12,756 bases of DNA from Microcaldota archaeon (GTDB lineage Archaea; Micrarchaeota; Micrarchaeia; Anstonellales; Anstonellaceae): positions 3,053-15,808 of the forward strand of contig JAPLWY010000022.1 of NCBI GenBank assembly GCA_026396355.1, given 5' to 3'. A program made the position numbers and the translations under genes. The notes below the pieces were generated by a model, which was not told the origin of the DNA, made no database searches, and saw only the letters and a list, made by a program, of their open reading frames with translations. Positions within the stretch are counted from its first letter, which is position 1. Each line of letters opens with the position of its first letter. Positions 1 to 6,791 of this stretch are shown piece after piece.

Positions 1-1928
1 GCCACGCTGGGAACCAGCCTTCCGCCGGGCAAAATTCGCTGCGGTTTTGTTTTTTGCGAGGGCGCGGTAGCGGGCTGGCGCTTGGAGAGAGGGGTTTTTT
101 GTGCTTGTGAGGGAGAGGCTGTTTGCCGCCTCGCAGGCACGGCATTTGAACGTGGCACTGGGCGCATTTGCTGCGCTGGGGGGGAGGTTTGTTCCTCGCT
201 TTTCTCCTGCAGCTGCGGCTCTTCGCTTTCCCCCTCTTCTTTTTGGGGAGGGGCAGGGTAGGGCTGTATGCTTTTGCGGGAAATTGCTTTTGCAGGGGCT
301 GGTTCGCGGGCTGGCAATTTTGCAGGCGCTTGTTCTTCCAGAGATGGCTCTTCTGGAACTTGTTCAACTGGCGCTTGCTTTTTTGCAGAAACTTTTGTCT
401 TTTTCTTTGAAGCCGTCGCTTGTTTGCCTTTTTCCAAAGAGGGTTTTTCCTTTTGTTTTTTTGATTTTGAAGGCATGGGTGTTATTTTCGGCTCAGGCTG
501 CTCTTCAGGCTCTGGCTCGGGCGAGGCGCGTGATTGCGCTTTTTTGATTTTGGCGTCCTGTTTTTTCCTTGCCAGTTCAGCCATCAGTTCGTCCGGCGGG
601 GAGGAGGAATCTCGTTCTGAAGAGAGCTCGCCAAGTATCTGCTGTATGCGAAGCAGCCTCTTTTGGGAGTCTGCGCTGGGCGCCTGCGGAATGTCCACTG
701 CGCCTGCAGACTGGTCCTTGAAAACCGGGCGGATCACCATGCCTGGCCTTCGCTGGCTGGGCGCCGGCGCGCTCGCAGGAACAGCCGCACCGGGTTCTTG
801 CTCTTGTTGGGGGATTTCTTTTGGCTCTGAAGTTTCAGATTGCACGCCCTCGCTTGGAGAAATACTTTGCGGCCCATCGTCTTGCAACTGCGCCTTTTCC
901 GGCCGGGCTTTGCGCCTTGCAACCGGGACAGGCGCTGAGTCGCGCTGGGGTGTTTCCGGTTCAGCCCGTTCTTCCTTTTCAGCCTGCAATTCCTTTTCGG
1001 CCGGCTCTTCCTGTTCGGCCCTTTCCTCTGTGGGACGCGCCTCTTTTTCCGCCGGGATGATCTCTTTTTCCAATTTGGGATTTTCAGATTCGGATCGCGC
1101 CTGCTCTTCCCGCTTGAGCTTTTCCTCTATTATCGCGCGCAGGCGGGGAGAAAGCTTTGAGGATAGCACCAGTTTGCTTGCGCCGGGCTTTGGCGGCGCC
1201 TCTGCCTGTATTGCAGTTCCCAGGGGTTGGGTTTTTTCAGGCGCAGCGTCCTCATCTTGCGGAAGAGGCGGAAGCGGAACTTCTTCCTTTTCCAGCTGCT
1301 GCTCTTCGTTCTCAGGAGTTTCCCGTATTTTTGCGCGGGATGGGGGGAAAGGGACTGGGGGCAGAGGCGCTTCAGATTCATGCCCAGGAGCATCGCCTTC
1401 TGTTTGAGCCGGAGTTTCCGGAGCATAAATTGGTTTTGGCAAAATCCGCGCTTCGCGCGCGCCACCTGAAATTGGAATTGAGGGCGGGGGCTTTGCCGCC
1501 CTGCCAGATGGAACTTTGGGCTGGGAGGGGAGCGCCTGTTTTACGAAAACGGGGGGCACGTTGTCATCGAGCGCCTGCTCGGGCGCCCCTTTTTTCTCTG
1601 GATAGAGGTATTTCTGGCTTGCCAGCTGGTGGAGCTCGCTTTCGACTTTGCGGTCTTCGCCAGCCCTGGGTTGCGGCTGCGAGGGAGCGGATGTTTTTTG
1701 GGGAGAAAAGCTGGAAAATGACAGCTTGCGCTCGATTTTCTGCGACTCGGCAAGAAGATAGGCATATGTATATTCTTCAGTCTCTTTTGGAAAGATATTG
1801 CTTTCCGAGCCTTGCGGAATTGAGCCTGCTATCTGCCCGGGCGGGGAGGAAAACGGCTTTTTTTCGATATCCCGCGCACGCTGGCAAATCTCGGAAAACG
1901 TCTGGAATGTTTCTTCTCGGGTAGCCAT
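1..1928 (-). CDS. Long charged, proline-rich, probably disordered protein (partial, C-terminus beyond window)
   Basis: I read this frame by hand: from the ATG at 1928 it stays open to the left edge, about 642 codons with no stop, so only the N-terminal part is visible. An in-frame TAG lies eight codons upstream, which fixes the start. The protein is dominated by Pro, Glu, Lys, Gln, Ala and Ser, has a single Cys (residue 15), no signal peptide and no membrane segment. Visible features are an acidic stretch of Ala-Glu-Lys-Glu-like repeats at about residues 303-323, helix-like segments at about 253-278 (SPRLRAIIEEKLKREEQ) and 418-437 (QKRLLRIQQILGELSSERD), and a Lys-rich basic tract at about 485-518. 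I do not recognise a family. It follows the secretion ATPase by 31 bases on the same strand, so it is probably co-transcribed and may be a cytoplasmic scaffold or tether of that machine (inference). Confidence is high that it is coding, low on function. Confidence 0.8.
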   Translation of the reverse strand, partial: MATREETFQTFSEICQRARDIEKKPFSSPPGQIAGSIPQGSESNIFPKETEEYTYAYLLAESQKIERKLSFSSFSPQKTSAPSQPQPRAGEDRKVESELHQLASQKYLYPEKKGAPEQALDDNVPPVFVKQALPSQPKVPSGRAAKPPPSIPISGGAREARILPKPIYAPETPAQTEGDAPGHESEAPLPPVPFPPSRAKIRETPENEEQQLEKEEVPLPPLPQDEDAAPEKTQPLGTAIQAEAPPKPGASKLVLSSKLSPRLRAIIEEKLKREEQARSESENPKLEKEIIPAEKEARPTEERAEQEEPAEKELQAEKEERAEPETPQRDSAPVPVARRKARPEKAQLQDDGPQSISPSEGVQSETSEPKEIPQQEQEPGAAVPASAPAPSQRRPGMVIRPVFKDQSAGAVDIPQAPSADSQKRLLRIQQILGELSSERDSSSPPDELMAELARKKQDAKIKKAQSRASPEPEPEEQPEPKITPMPSKSKKQKEKPSLEKGKQATASKKKTKVSAKKQAPVEQVPEEPSLEEQAPAKLPAREPAPAKAISRKSIQPYPAPPQKEEGESEEPQLQEKSEEQTSPPAQQMRPVPRSNAVPARRQTASPSQAQKTPLSKRQPATAPSQKTKPQRILPGGRLVPSV

Positions 1929-1959
1929 GATTACCAGTCCGGGCTGCGCCTACACCCGG

Positions 1960-3474
1960 CTAATCCTGCTTGGCCCATTCCACGTTCTTAGTAGCCATGC
2001 CAAGCACCCTGTCCGGGTTCATGTAATAGTCTGAGACTATTTCGCCGACGGCATCCACGCTCTTGTAGCCGCGCTTGACCATCCAGCTGAATATCTTGGC
2101 CTTATCCGCCACGTCCTGGTCGATTTCCTTTTGGGTGAGCCCGGCGTAAAGCGATAGCGTTGCGGAAAGCGAGACCATGCGCCCGGCTTCGGCGAGCTTG
2201 TCGCTCTTTACGTCCCAGCGGTAAAGCGTGTTGACATCCCCGCCCTTCTGCACTTCCGCGAATTCGAGCGTGCGGCGGATGTTGAGCCGCCTGTGTCGGA
2301 ACTGCACCACTATGCCGGCAAGCGCAGAAATGGACTCGCGGGGCATTGAGATTGGAGGGGTGGTCAAACGCGTGATTGTTTCGGCTGCATTGTCGGCGTG
2401 CAGAGTTGCGTAGACCGAATGCCCTGTGTGCATTGCCTCGAAGAGAATCTCCGCTTCGCGCTGCTTGCGCACCTCTCCCAGGATTATGCGGTCAGGCCGC
2501 TGGCGCAGCGAGTTTACCAGCAGGTCAAGCATTGTCACTTCGCCCTTGCCCTCGGCATTGGGCTCGCGGGTGACCATGGGCACCCATTGCAGGAATTTTG
2601 GAAGCGTCAGTTCGCGCGTGTCCTCTATTGATATGATGCGCTGGTTTGCGGGAATAAGGCAGGAAATCGCATTGAGGAACGAGGTTTTTCCCGAGCCCGT
2701 GCCTCCTGTCACCAGAAGAGAGAGCTCGTTTTGTATGCAAAGCCAAATCAGCCCGGAAACCTGCGGTGAAATGCAGTTGAGCTCAATCAGGTAGGGAATT
2801 GTCCAGGGGTTCCGGGAGAATTTGCGGATTGTTATGGTGTTGCCAAAGGACGAGACCGGGAACAGGGTGGAATTCACACGGTCGCCAGTTGCAAGGTGGG
2901 CGTCCATGACAGGGTTGAGCACGTTTATCTGCTTGCCAATGCGCCTGCCTATCATTGCCGAAATGTCGTATATCGACTCTTCGGACTTGAGGGAGACGTT
3001 GGTTTTGCACCATCCGTATTTCTTGTGGTAGACCCAGACCGGCTCTGATGCGGAGTTGATTGCTATTTCTTCCAAATTATTGTCATGCATGAGCGGCTCA
3101 AGCTCGCCCAGGCCCAGGCTGTTTTGGAGAAGGTAGGCTGCCAGCACCTTTTTGTCCTGCTCGGAGAGGGAGGGGAAGTGCTTGCTGAGCAGGAAAAGCG
3201 CGCGCTGCTCGAATTTTGCCCTCACTTCGCTGCTTTTTTTCGGGTCCATTATCTCCGTGATGTCAAGCTTTACCGTGGTGATGAGCTCGCCTTTCAGGGT
3301 GTTTAGCACCAGGAGGGTGCCCTCTGAAAGCTCGCGCACGTTGACTTCGTAAATTGGAACGTACGAGTTGTTTTTGGCCAGTATTTTCGCAAGAACCTGT
3401 ATTCCGTCATTGTCGTAAACGTATGAGTCAAGTACGCCATCCTTGTCGACCGGTTGCCTTTTTTGTTCAGCCAT
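1960..3474 (-). CDS. Type II/IV secretion system ATPase (ArlI/TadA/GspE-like)
   Basis: A 504-residue hexameric motor ATPase of the type that powers assembly of archaeal pili or archaella or type II-like secretion. Visible motifs in order: Walker A GGTGSGKTS at about 257-265; Asp box ISIEDTREL at about 281-289; Walker B RPDRIILGEVR at about 326-336 with Glu334; His box HTGH at about 349-352 and a further His in LHAD. The first 240 residues are the family's variable N-terminal domain. The frame opens at a TTG at 3498, but I chose the ATG at 3474 because GGTG lies a few bases before it and it is the first ATG. The next gene on this strand is the long disordered protein, 31 bases away. No membrane platform protein (ArlJ/TadC/GspF) or pilin is seen inside the window; one could lie beyond the left edge. 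The family is certain, the exact system is not. Confidence 0.93.
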   Translation of the reverse strand: MAEQKRQPVDKDGVLDSYVYDNDGIQVLAKILAKNNSYVPIYEVNVRELSEGTLLVLNTLKGELITTVKLDITEIMDPKKSSEVRAKFEQRALFLLSKHFPSLSEQDKKVLAAYLLQNSLGLGELEPLMHDNNLEEIAINSASEPVWVYHKKYGWCKTNVSLKSEESIYDISAMIGRRIGKQINVLNPVMDAHLATGDRVNSTLFPVSSFGNTITIRKFSRNPWTIPYLIELNCISPQVSGLIWLCIQNELSLLVTGGTGSGKTSFLNAISCLIPANQRIISIEDTRELTLPKFLQWVPMVTREPNAEGKGEVTMLDLLVNSLRQRPDRIILGEVRKQREAEILFEAMHTGHSVYATLHADNAAETITRLTTPPISMPRESISALAGIVVQFRHRRLNIRRTLEFAEVQKGGDVNTLYRWDVKSDKLAEAGRMVSLSATLSLYAGLTQKEIDQDVADKAKIFSWMVKRGYKSVDAVGEIVSDYYMNPDRVLGMATKNVEWAKQD

Positions 3475-3534
3475 AAGAATGCACCAATCCTGGCCCAATG
3501 CCTGCGAGCCAACTAAAAAACTACGGGGTGATTG

Positions 3535-3541
3535 TTTAAAA
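3535..3541 (-). promoter_or_regulatory. Possible TATA element of the secretion ATPase gene
   Basis: On the minus strand the sequence reads GGGTTTTAAACAATC, with TTTTAAA at about 60 bases before the chosen ATG (3474). An archaeal start of transcription some 25 bases further on would leave a leader of about 35 bases. This is a position-and-composition call only; the element is not a strong TATA match. Confidence 0.35.
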
Positions 3542-3550
3542 CCCTACCTA

Positions 3551-3560
3551 TGCTATAGCA
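3551..3560. repeat. Perfect 10-bp palindrome in the divergent promoter region
   Basis: TGCTATAGCA reads the same on both strands. It lies between the ATPase gene and the Cys-rich lipoprotein gene, roughly 80 bases from the former's start and about 85-90 bases from the latter's TATA box. It could be an operator serving one or both directions, a weak TATA element, or chance. Nothing else in the roughly 210-base gap stands out apart from the two putative promoters. Confidence 0.3.
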
Positions 3561-3644
3561 GCCTGGCAGGTCGTTTGAGCAGGTTCGGGCGAACTTGGGG
3601 AAGGCTGGGCATGGTTGTGGGCAGTAAAACGGCAAAGCCCACCA

Positions 3645-3655
3645 TTTATAATATT
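3645..3655 (+). promoter_or_regulatory. TATA box of the Cys-rich lipoprotein gene
   Basis: TTTATAATATT lies about 30-40 bases before the ATG at 3685. The predicted transcription start, about 25 bases downstream, falls near 3672. That leaves a short leader carrying GGTGG at 3676-3680, a fitting ribosome binding site. Confidence 0.6.
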
Positions 3656-3684
3656 TTTACCCATTAAGTGGGAGCGGTGGTGGC

Positions 3685-4710
3685 ATGGCAGAAAAACGCA
3701 TTGGTTTGATTTTCGCTTTGCTTGCAATTGTAGGATTGGTATTTCTTTCAGGCTGCGCAACGCAGGGCTGCTCAAGTGACAAGAGCTGCAAGGCCTGGCA
3801 GACCTGCGACACTGTGAAAAAGCAGTGCGCGCTCCGTGAAAACGGCTGCAATGTTGATGCCGACTGCGGGGACTCCCTTAAAATCTGCAACAGCAACCAC
3901 GAGTGCGCGTTTCTAACAAACCGCTGCAGGGTGAATTTGGACTGCGGCGGCTGGCAGATTTGCAATGTGGATGCGAACAGCACCTGCAAGGCAAAGGTCG
4001 GCTTTTGCAACGATGACAGCGTATGCAATGTGAATTTGGAAATTTGCAGCCCAAGCAGGCACATCTGCGTGCCAAAGCCTGGAAACTGCCTTGACCAGTT
4101 TGACTGCGAAAGCTACCAGATGTGCGATGTTGCCGCCAAGACGTGCGTTTCCTTGCCAGGCAGGTGCGTGATTGACAATGAATGCGAACGCTGGCAGACC
4201 TGCAACACTACGGTGAAAGAGTGTACGCTGCGCGAAGGGTTCTGCAATAATGATTTGGACTGCAGCGAATGGATGTCGTGCGACAGCTCGCTTCACCGCT
4301 GCCTGACGGGCTCTGGCTCGTGCGCGGCAGACAAGGATTGCAAGGAATGGGAGCTGTGCAACCAGAATACCAAAAAGTGCGAGGCAAAGCGCGGGCTTTG
4401 CGGCTCGCTTGCCGACTGCGAATCCTGGCAGATCTGCGACATAGACACGTTCCGCTGCGTATCAAGGACGGGCTCTTGCACCACCAATTCCGAATGCAAC
4501 GCCTATTACCAGCAATGCAATACTGAAACGCATGTATGCGAAACGCGCGCGGGCTATTGCACCAAGTCTGCGGAATGCAAGTATGATGAAATCTGCCAGA
4601 CCGGTGACTTGCTGGCGGAGAATGCCTACCGCTGCGTCAATATATTATGCAACAGCAACAACGATTGCCCTGGAAGCACATGCGACATATCAACGAATCG
4701 CTGCAGGTAG
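3685..4710 (+). CDS. Lipoprotein made of twelve four-cysteine repeats
   Basis: A 341-residue secreted protein. Residues 1-23 are a signal peptide (basic AEKR then a hydrophobic stretch) ending in lipobox L21-S22-G23-C24, so it is probably lipid-anchored on the outer face of the membrane. The rest, Cys29 to Cys340, is twelve tandem units with the common spacing C-x5-C-x5-C-x6-C-x6, about 26 residues, often with an Asp or Glu before the second Cys and Trp-Gln before the third. I count 48 repeat cysteines plus the lipobox one; the even number fits full disulfide pairing. Unit 11 has a longer third gap (12) and unit 12 a shorter second gap (4), like array caps. The spacing resembles small disulfide modules such as Dickkopf-N-like or myxobacterial Cys-rich repeats, but I cannot assign a family. 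No catalytic domain follows. A surface binding or adhesion role is inference. Confidence 0.88.
   Translation: MAEKRIGLIFALLAIVGLVFLSGCATQGCSSDKSCKAWQTCDTVKKQCALRENGCNVDADCGDSLKICNSNHECAFLTNRCRVNLDCGGWQICNVDANSTCKAKVGFCNDDSVCNVNLEICSPSRHICVPKPGNCLDQFDCESYQMCDVAAKTCVSLPGRCVIDNECERWQTCNTTVKECTLREGFCNNDLDCSEWMSCDSSLHRCLTGSGSCAADKDCKEWELCNQNTKKCEAKRGLCGSLADCESWQICDIDTFRCVSRTGSCTTNSECNAYYQQCNTETHVCETRAGYCTKSAECKYDEICQTGDLLAENAYRCVNILCNSNNDCPGSTCDISTNRCR
3769..4704 (+). repeat. Twelve-unit tandem coding repeat, about 78 bp per unit
   Basis: The repeat is clear in the protein and strongly diverged in the DNA, so it is an old array and not a recent expansion. Most units are 26 codons; units 2, 3, 4 and 10 differ by one or two residues in the gaps between cysteines. 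Conserved positions are the four Cys, a Gly one or two residues before the first Cys, an acidic residue before the second, and Trp or Tyr in the third-Cys approach (KAWQTC, GGWQIC, ERWQTC, ESWQIC). Confidence 0.85.
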
Positions 4711-4743
4711 CAGCTGTAGCGGGGGAATGTATTTATTTTCTTG

Positions 4744-4751
4744 TTATTTAT
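4744..4751 (+). promoter_or_regulatory. Possible TATA box of the gdh-dsbA-sufS run
   Basis: TTATTTAT lies about 50 bases before the ATG at 4800, inside a T-rich stretch (4729-4755) that could also end transcription of the lipoprotein gene. A second TATA-like element, ATTTATTT, lies at 4731-4738. A CCCTAGGG palindrome at 4764-4771 falls close to the predicted transcription start. Confidence 0.45.
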
Positions 4752-4787
4752 TTCTAGCCAAAACCCTAGGGCAGGGATTGCAATAAT

Positions 4788-4794
4788 GGAGTGA
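4788..4794 (+). promoter_or_regulatory. Ribosome binding site that decides the gdh start
   Basis: GGAGTGA matches the Shine-Dalgarno core closely and ends 5 bases before the ATG at 4800. The in-frame GTG at 4791 lies inside this site and so is unlikely to be the start. Confidence 0.7.
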
Positions 4795-4799
4795 TATGC

Positions 4800-5903
4800 A
4801 TGTACCCGGAATTCGAAGATGACATTGGACCTGAAATAGTATGCCACGTGTATGACCCCAAGACTGGGATGAAAGGAGTGGTGGTTATAGACAATACTGC
4901 GCTTGGGCCTGGAAAGGGAGGGGTGAGGCTGGTGCCTGACCTCACGGTTGGCGAGGTTTTCGGGCTGGCGCGCGCAATGACCTGGAAGAATGCGCTTGCA
5001 GGAATACCGTTCGGAGGCGCAAAGTCAGGCATAATGGCGCCTGGCCACGCGCCAAATAAGGTTGAGCTCATGCGCGCATTTTCAGAAAGGATTGCGCCTC
5101 TCGTGCCTTCTGTCTACATACCTGGGCCAGACATGAACATTGGCGAGAACGAGATGGCGATAATTGCAAATACCATAGGCACGCCAAAAGCCGCAACTGG
5201 CAAGCCCTCCTCAATGGGAGGCCTGCCGCACGAGCTTGGCTCCACTGGCTTTGGGGTTGCGCTTGCAACAGAAGTTGCACTTGAGCACTCAAAAATCCCG
5301 CTTGCAGGCGCAAAGCTTGCAATCGAGGGGTTTGGCAATGTGGGCACTTTCACTGCAAAGTTTTTGACTGAGAAGGGGGCAAAGGTAATTGCGGTTTCAG
5401 ACTCAAAAGGGACGGTTTACCTGGAGTCTGGGCTGGATTACAATATTCTTATGCAGGTCAAGAAGGAGAAGGGAACTGTGACTGCCTACCCTGGCGCAGC
5501 AGTGCTTGCGCCTTCTGCGCTTTTCGAGGCAAAATGCGATGTGCTCATACCCGGCGCGCGGCCCAATGTGATTACTGACAAGAACGCAGGCGCAATAAAG
5601 GCGCGCGTTGTTGTAGAGGCTGCGAACATACCCATGACTTCCGAGGTTGAAAGGTCGATTGAGAAGCGCGGAATATTGGTGATACCTGACTTTGTGGCAA
5701 ATGCAGGCGGAGTGATTTCATCTTATGTTGAATTTTCAGGCGGCTCGGAAAAGGAGATGTTCTCCATTGTGCGCGAGAAAATCACGAAAAACACGCAGCT
5801 TGTGCTTGAAAGGTCCAAAGGGGACACAAGGAAAGCCGCGCTTGAGATTGCGCGCGAGCGCGTGGTTGACGCAATGAATAAAAGGGGCACAATGAAAAGA
5901 TAG
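4800..5903 (+). CDS. gdhA: Glu/Leu/Phe/Val dehydrogenase family, probably glutamate dehydrogenase
   Basis: Catalyses reversible NAD(P)-linked oxidative deamination of glutamate to 2-oxoglutarate and ammonia in the cytoplasm. The 367-residue protein has the N-terminal dimerisation/substrate domain with K39 in GPGKGGVR, K63 in MTWKN and K75 in GGAKSG. The 24- and 12-residue spacing matches Lys89, Lys113 and Lys125 of clostridial glutamate dehydrogenase. D111 in GPDMN fits the catalytic Asp. The Rossmann loop GFGNVG is at 177-182 and the C-terminal ANAGGV at 300-305. Leucine dehydrogenases carry a non-polar residue where K39 sits, so glutamate is the likelier substrate. It is shorter than the roughly 415-420 residues usual for archaeal enzymes. 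It is the first gene of a close-packed run, with 11 bases to the next start. Cofactor choice cannot be read safely. Confidence 0.92.
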   Translation: MYPEFEDDIGPEIVCHVYDPKTGMKGVVVIDNTALGPGKGGVRLVPDLTVGEVFGLARAMTWKNALAGIPFGGAKSGIMAPGHAPNKVELMRAFSERIAPLVPSVYIPGPDMNIGENEMAIIANTIGTPKAATGKPSSMGGLPHELGSTGFGVALATEVALEHSKIPLAGAKLAIEGFGNVGTFTAKFLTEKGAKVIAVSDSKGTVYLESGLDYNILMQVKKEKGTVTAYPGAAVLAPSALFEAKCDVLIPGARPNVITDKNAGAIKARVVVEAANIPMTSEVERSIEKRGILVIPDFVANAGGVISSYVEFSGGSEKEMFSIVREKITKNTQLVLERSKGDTRKAALEIARERVVDAMNKRGTMKR

Positions 5904-5914
5904 GTGGGAACAAT

Positions 5915-6790
5915 ATGCTTTGCTTTGTAGCGCTTGCTGTTTTTCTTTTTCTTTCCATCTTCTCGGCAAAGTACAGGCCGCTTGCCAAGAGGGCGCTTGA
6001 GTGCGCGGCGAGGAAAGTCACGCTGCGCCCGTGCGACACTGGCTTGGATGAGGAGATAAAAGCTGCGAGCATTTCAGGCATTATGAAAATTTCGCCTCGC
6101 GCTGCTGAATTCACAAACAAGCACTTCGAGGCATTCTCGCTTGCCTTTAGCATCTTGTTTTTCCTGAGCCTGATATTCATGGTGCAGGGTTTCTACTATT
6201 TTGTGATTTACGGGAACTGCAACGGGCCTGAAGGGGGCTTTTGCATTTATTCAGGGCTGCAAAACGAGGCTTTGCTTGTCGCGCCCACTTCGCTTGCAGG
6301 AATATCGGCAGGCAATGCAAGCGCCAATATCACGCTGATTGAGTTTGGCTGCTACACCTGCCCGTACACCAAAGCTGCTGAGAGCGGAGTGCGCGAGATC
6401 ATTTCAAAATACGGAGATAAGGTGCATTATGTTTACAAGGCGTTCCCGCTCCCAAGCCACCCCTATTCCCATGAGGCAGCGCTTGCCGCGCTTTGCGCCA
6501 ACCAGGAAGGCAAGTACTGGGAGTACAGGGCGCTGCTTTTCGAGAACCAGGCATATGTGAAAGAGAACGGGGCAGCTGCGCTTTACAGCCTTGCCAGGAA
6601 TCTCAACCTCACTGGCTTTGAAGCATGCTATACTGGGAACTCGTTTGAGCCTGAAATAAAGGCGGCAACGGACGAGTGCACAGCATCAAGAATATATGGA
6701 ACGCCTACGTTCTTTGTCAATGGCAAGCCATATGTCGGGCAGAATGCCATGAACCGGACAATGGCAGAAGTTGAAAGACTGGTCGGGTAA
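5915..6790 (+). CDS. Membrane-anchored DsbA-like thioredoxin-fold protein with shifted CxxC
   Basis: A 291-residue protein with two membrane segments, about residues 1-18 and 72-98. Between them lies a roughly 50-residue, mostly charged loop with Cys30 and Cys40. After the second segment comes a pair C102/C110, then a DsbA/Thioredoxin_4-type domain from about residue 135. The domain is shown by the strand LIEFGCYTCPYT, the EAALAALCANQEGKYWEY helix typical of the family, and the cis-proline motif GTPTFFVNG (P264). The domain probably faces the outside and acts on thiols. The usual CPYC site here reads CPYT, while a cysteine three residues upstream gives C146-Y-T-C149, so the redox pair appears shifted. 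GGTGG overlaps the stop of gdh, a good ribosome binding site for the ATG at 5915. The next gene starts one base after its stop, indicating one operon. It could be oxidase, reductase or isomerase. Confidence 0.85.
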   Translation: MLCFVALAVFLFLSIFSAKYRPLAKRALECAARKVTLRPCDTGLDEEIKAASISGIMKISPRAAEFTNKHFEAFSLAFSILFFLSLIFMVQGFYYFVIYGNCNGPEGGFCIYSGLQNEALLVAPTSLAGISAGNASANITLIEFGCYTCPYTKAAESGVREIISKYGDKVHYVYKAFPLPSHPYSHEAALAALCANQEGKYWEYRALLFENQAYVKENGAAALYSLARNLNLTGFEACYTGNSFEPEIKAATDECTASRIYGTPTFFVNGKPYVGQNAMNRTMAEVERLVG

Positions 6791-6791
6791 A

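Noticed and set aside
268..1407. Long plus-strand open frame (379 codons) rich in Ser, Cys, Phe and Gly
   Set aside because: It is the antisense of the minus-strand disordered protein; its composition is what the reverse complement of Glu and Lys codons gives (GAA to TTC, AAG to CTT), with no signal, fold or ribosome site of its own.
1157..1924. Plus-strand open frame of 255 codons
   Set aside because: Another shadow of the same GC-rich, stop-poor minus-strand gene; no recognisable motif and it overlaps the true frame throughout.
3475..3498. TTG-initiated N-terminal extension of the secretion ATPase
   Set aside because: The ATG at 3474 has a GGTG element at a suitable distance, and the extension adds only eight residues without known family features.
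3769..4704. CRISPR-like or recent DNA tandem array
   Set aside because: The periodicity is in the protein only; the DNA units are diverged and in frame throughout, with no identical repeats or spacers.
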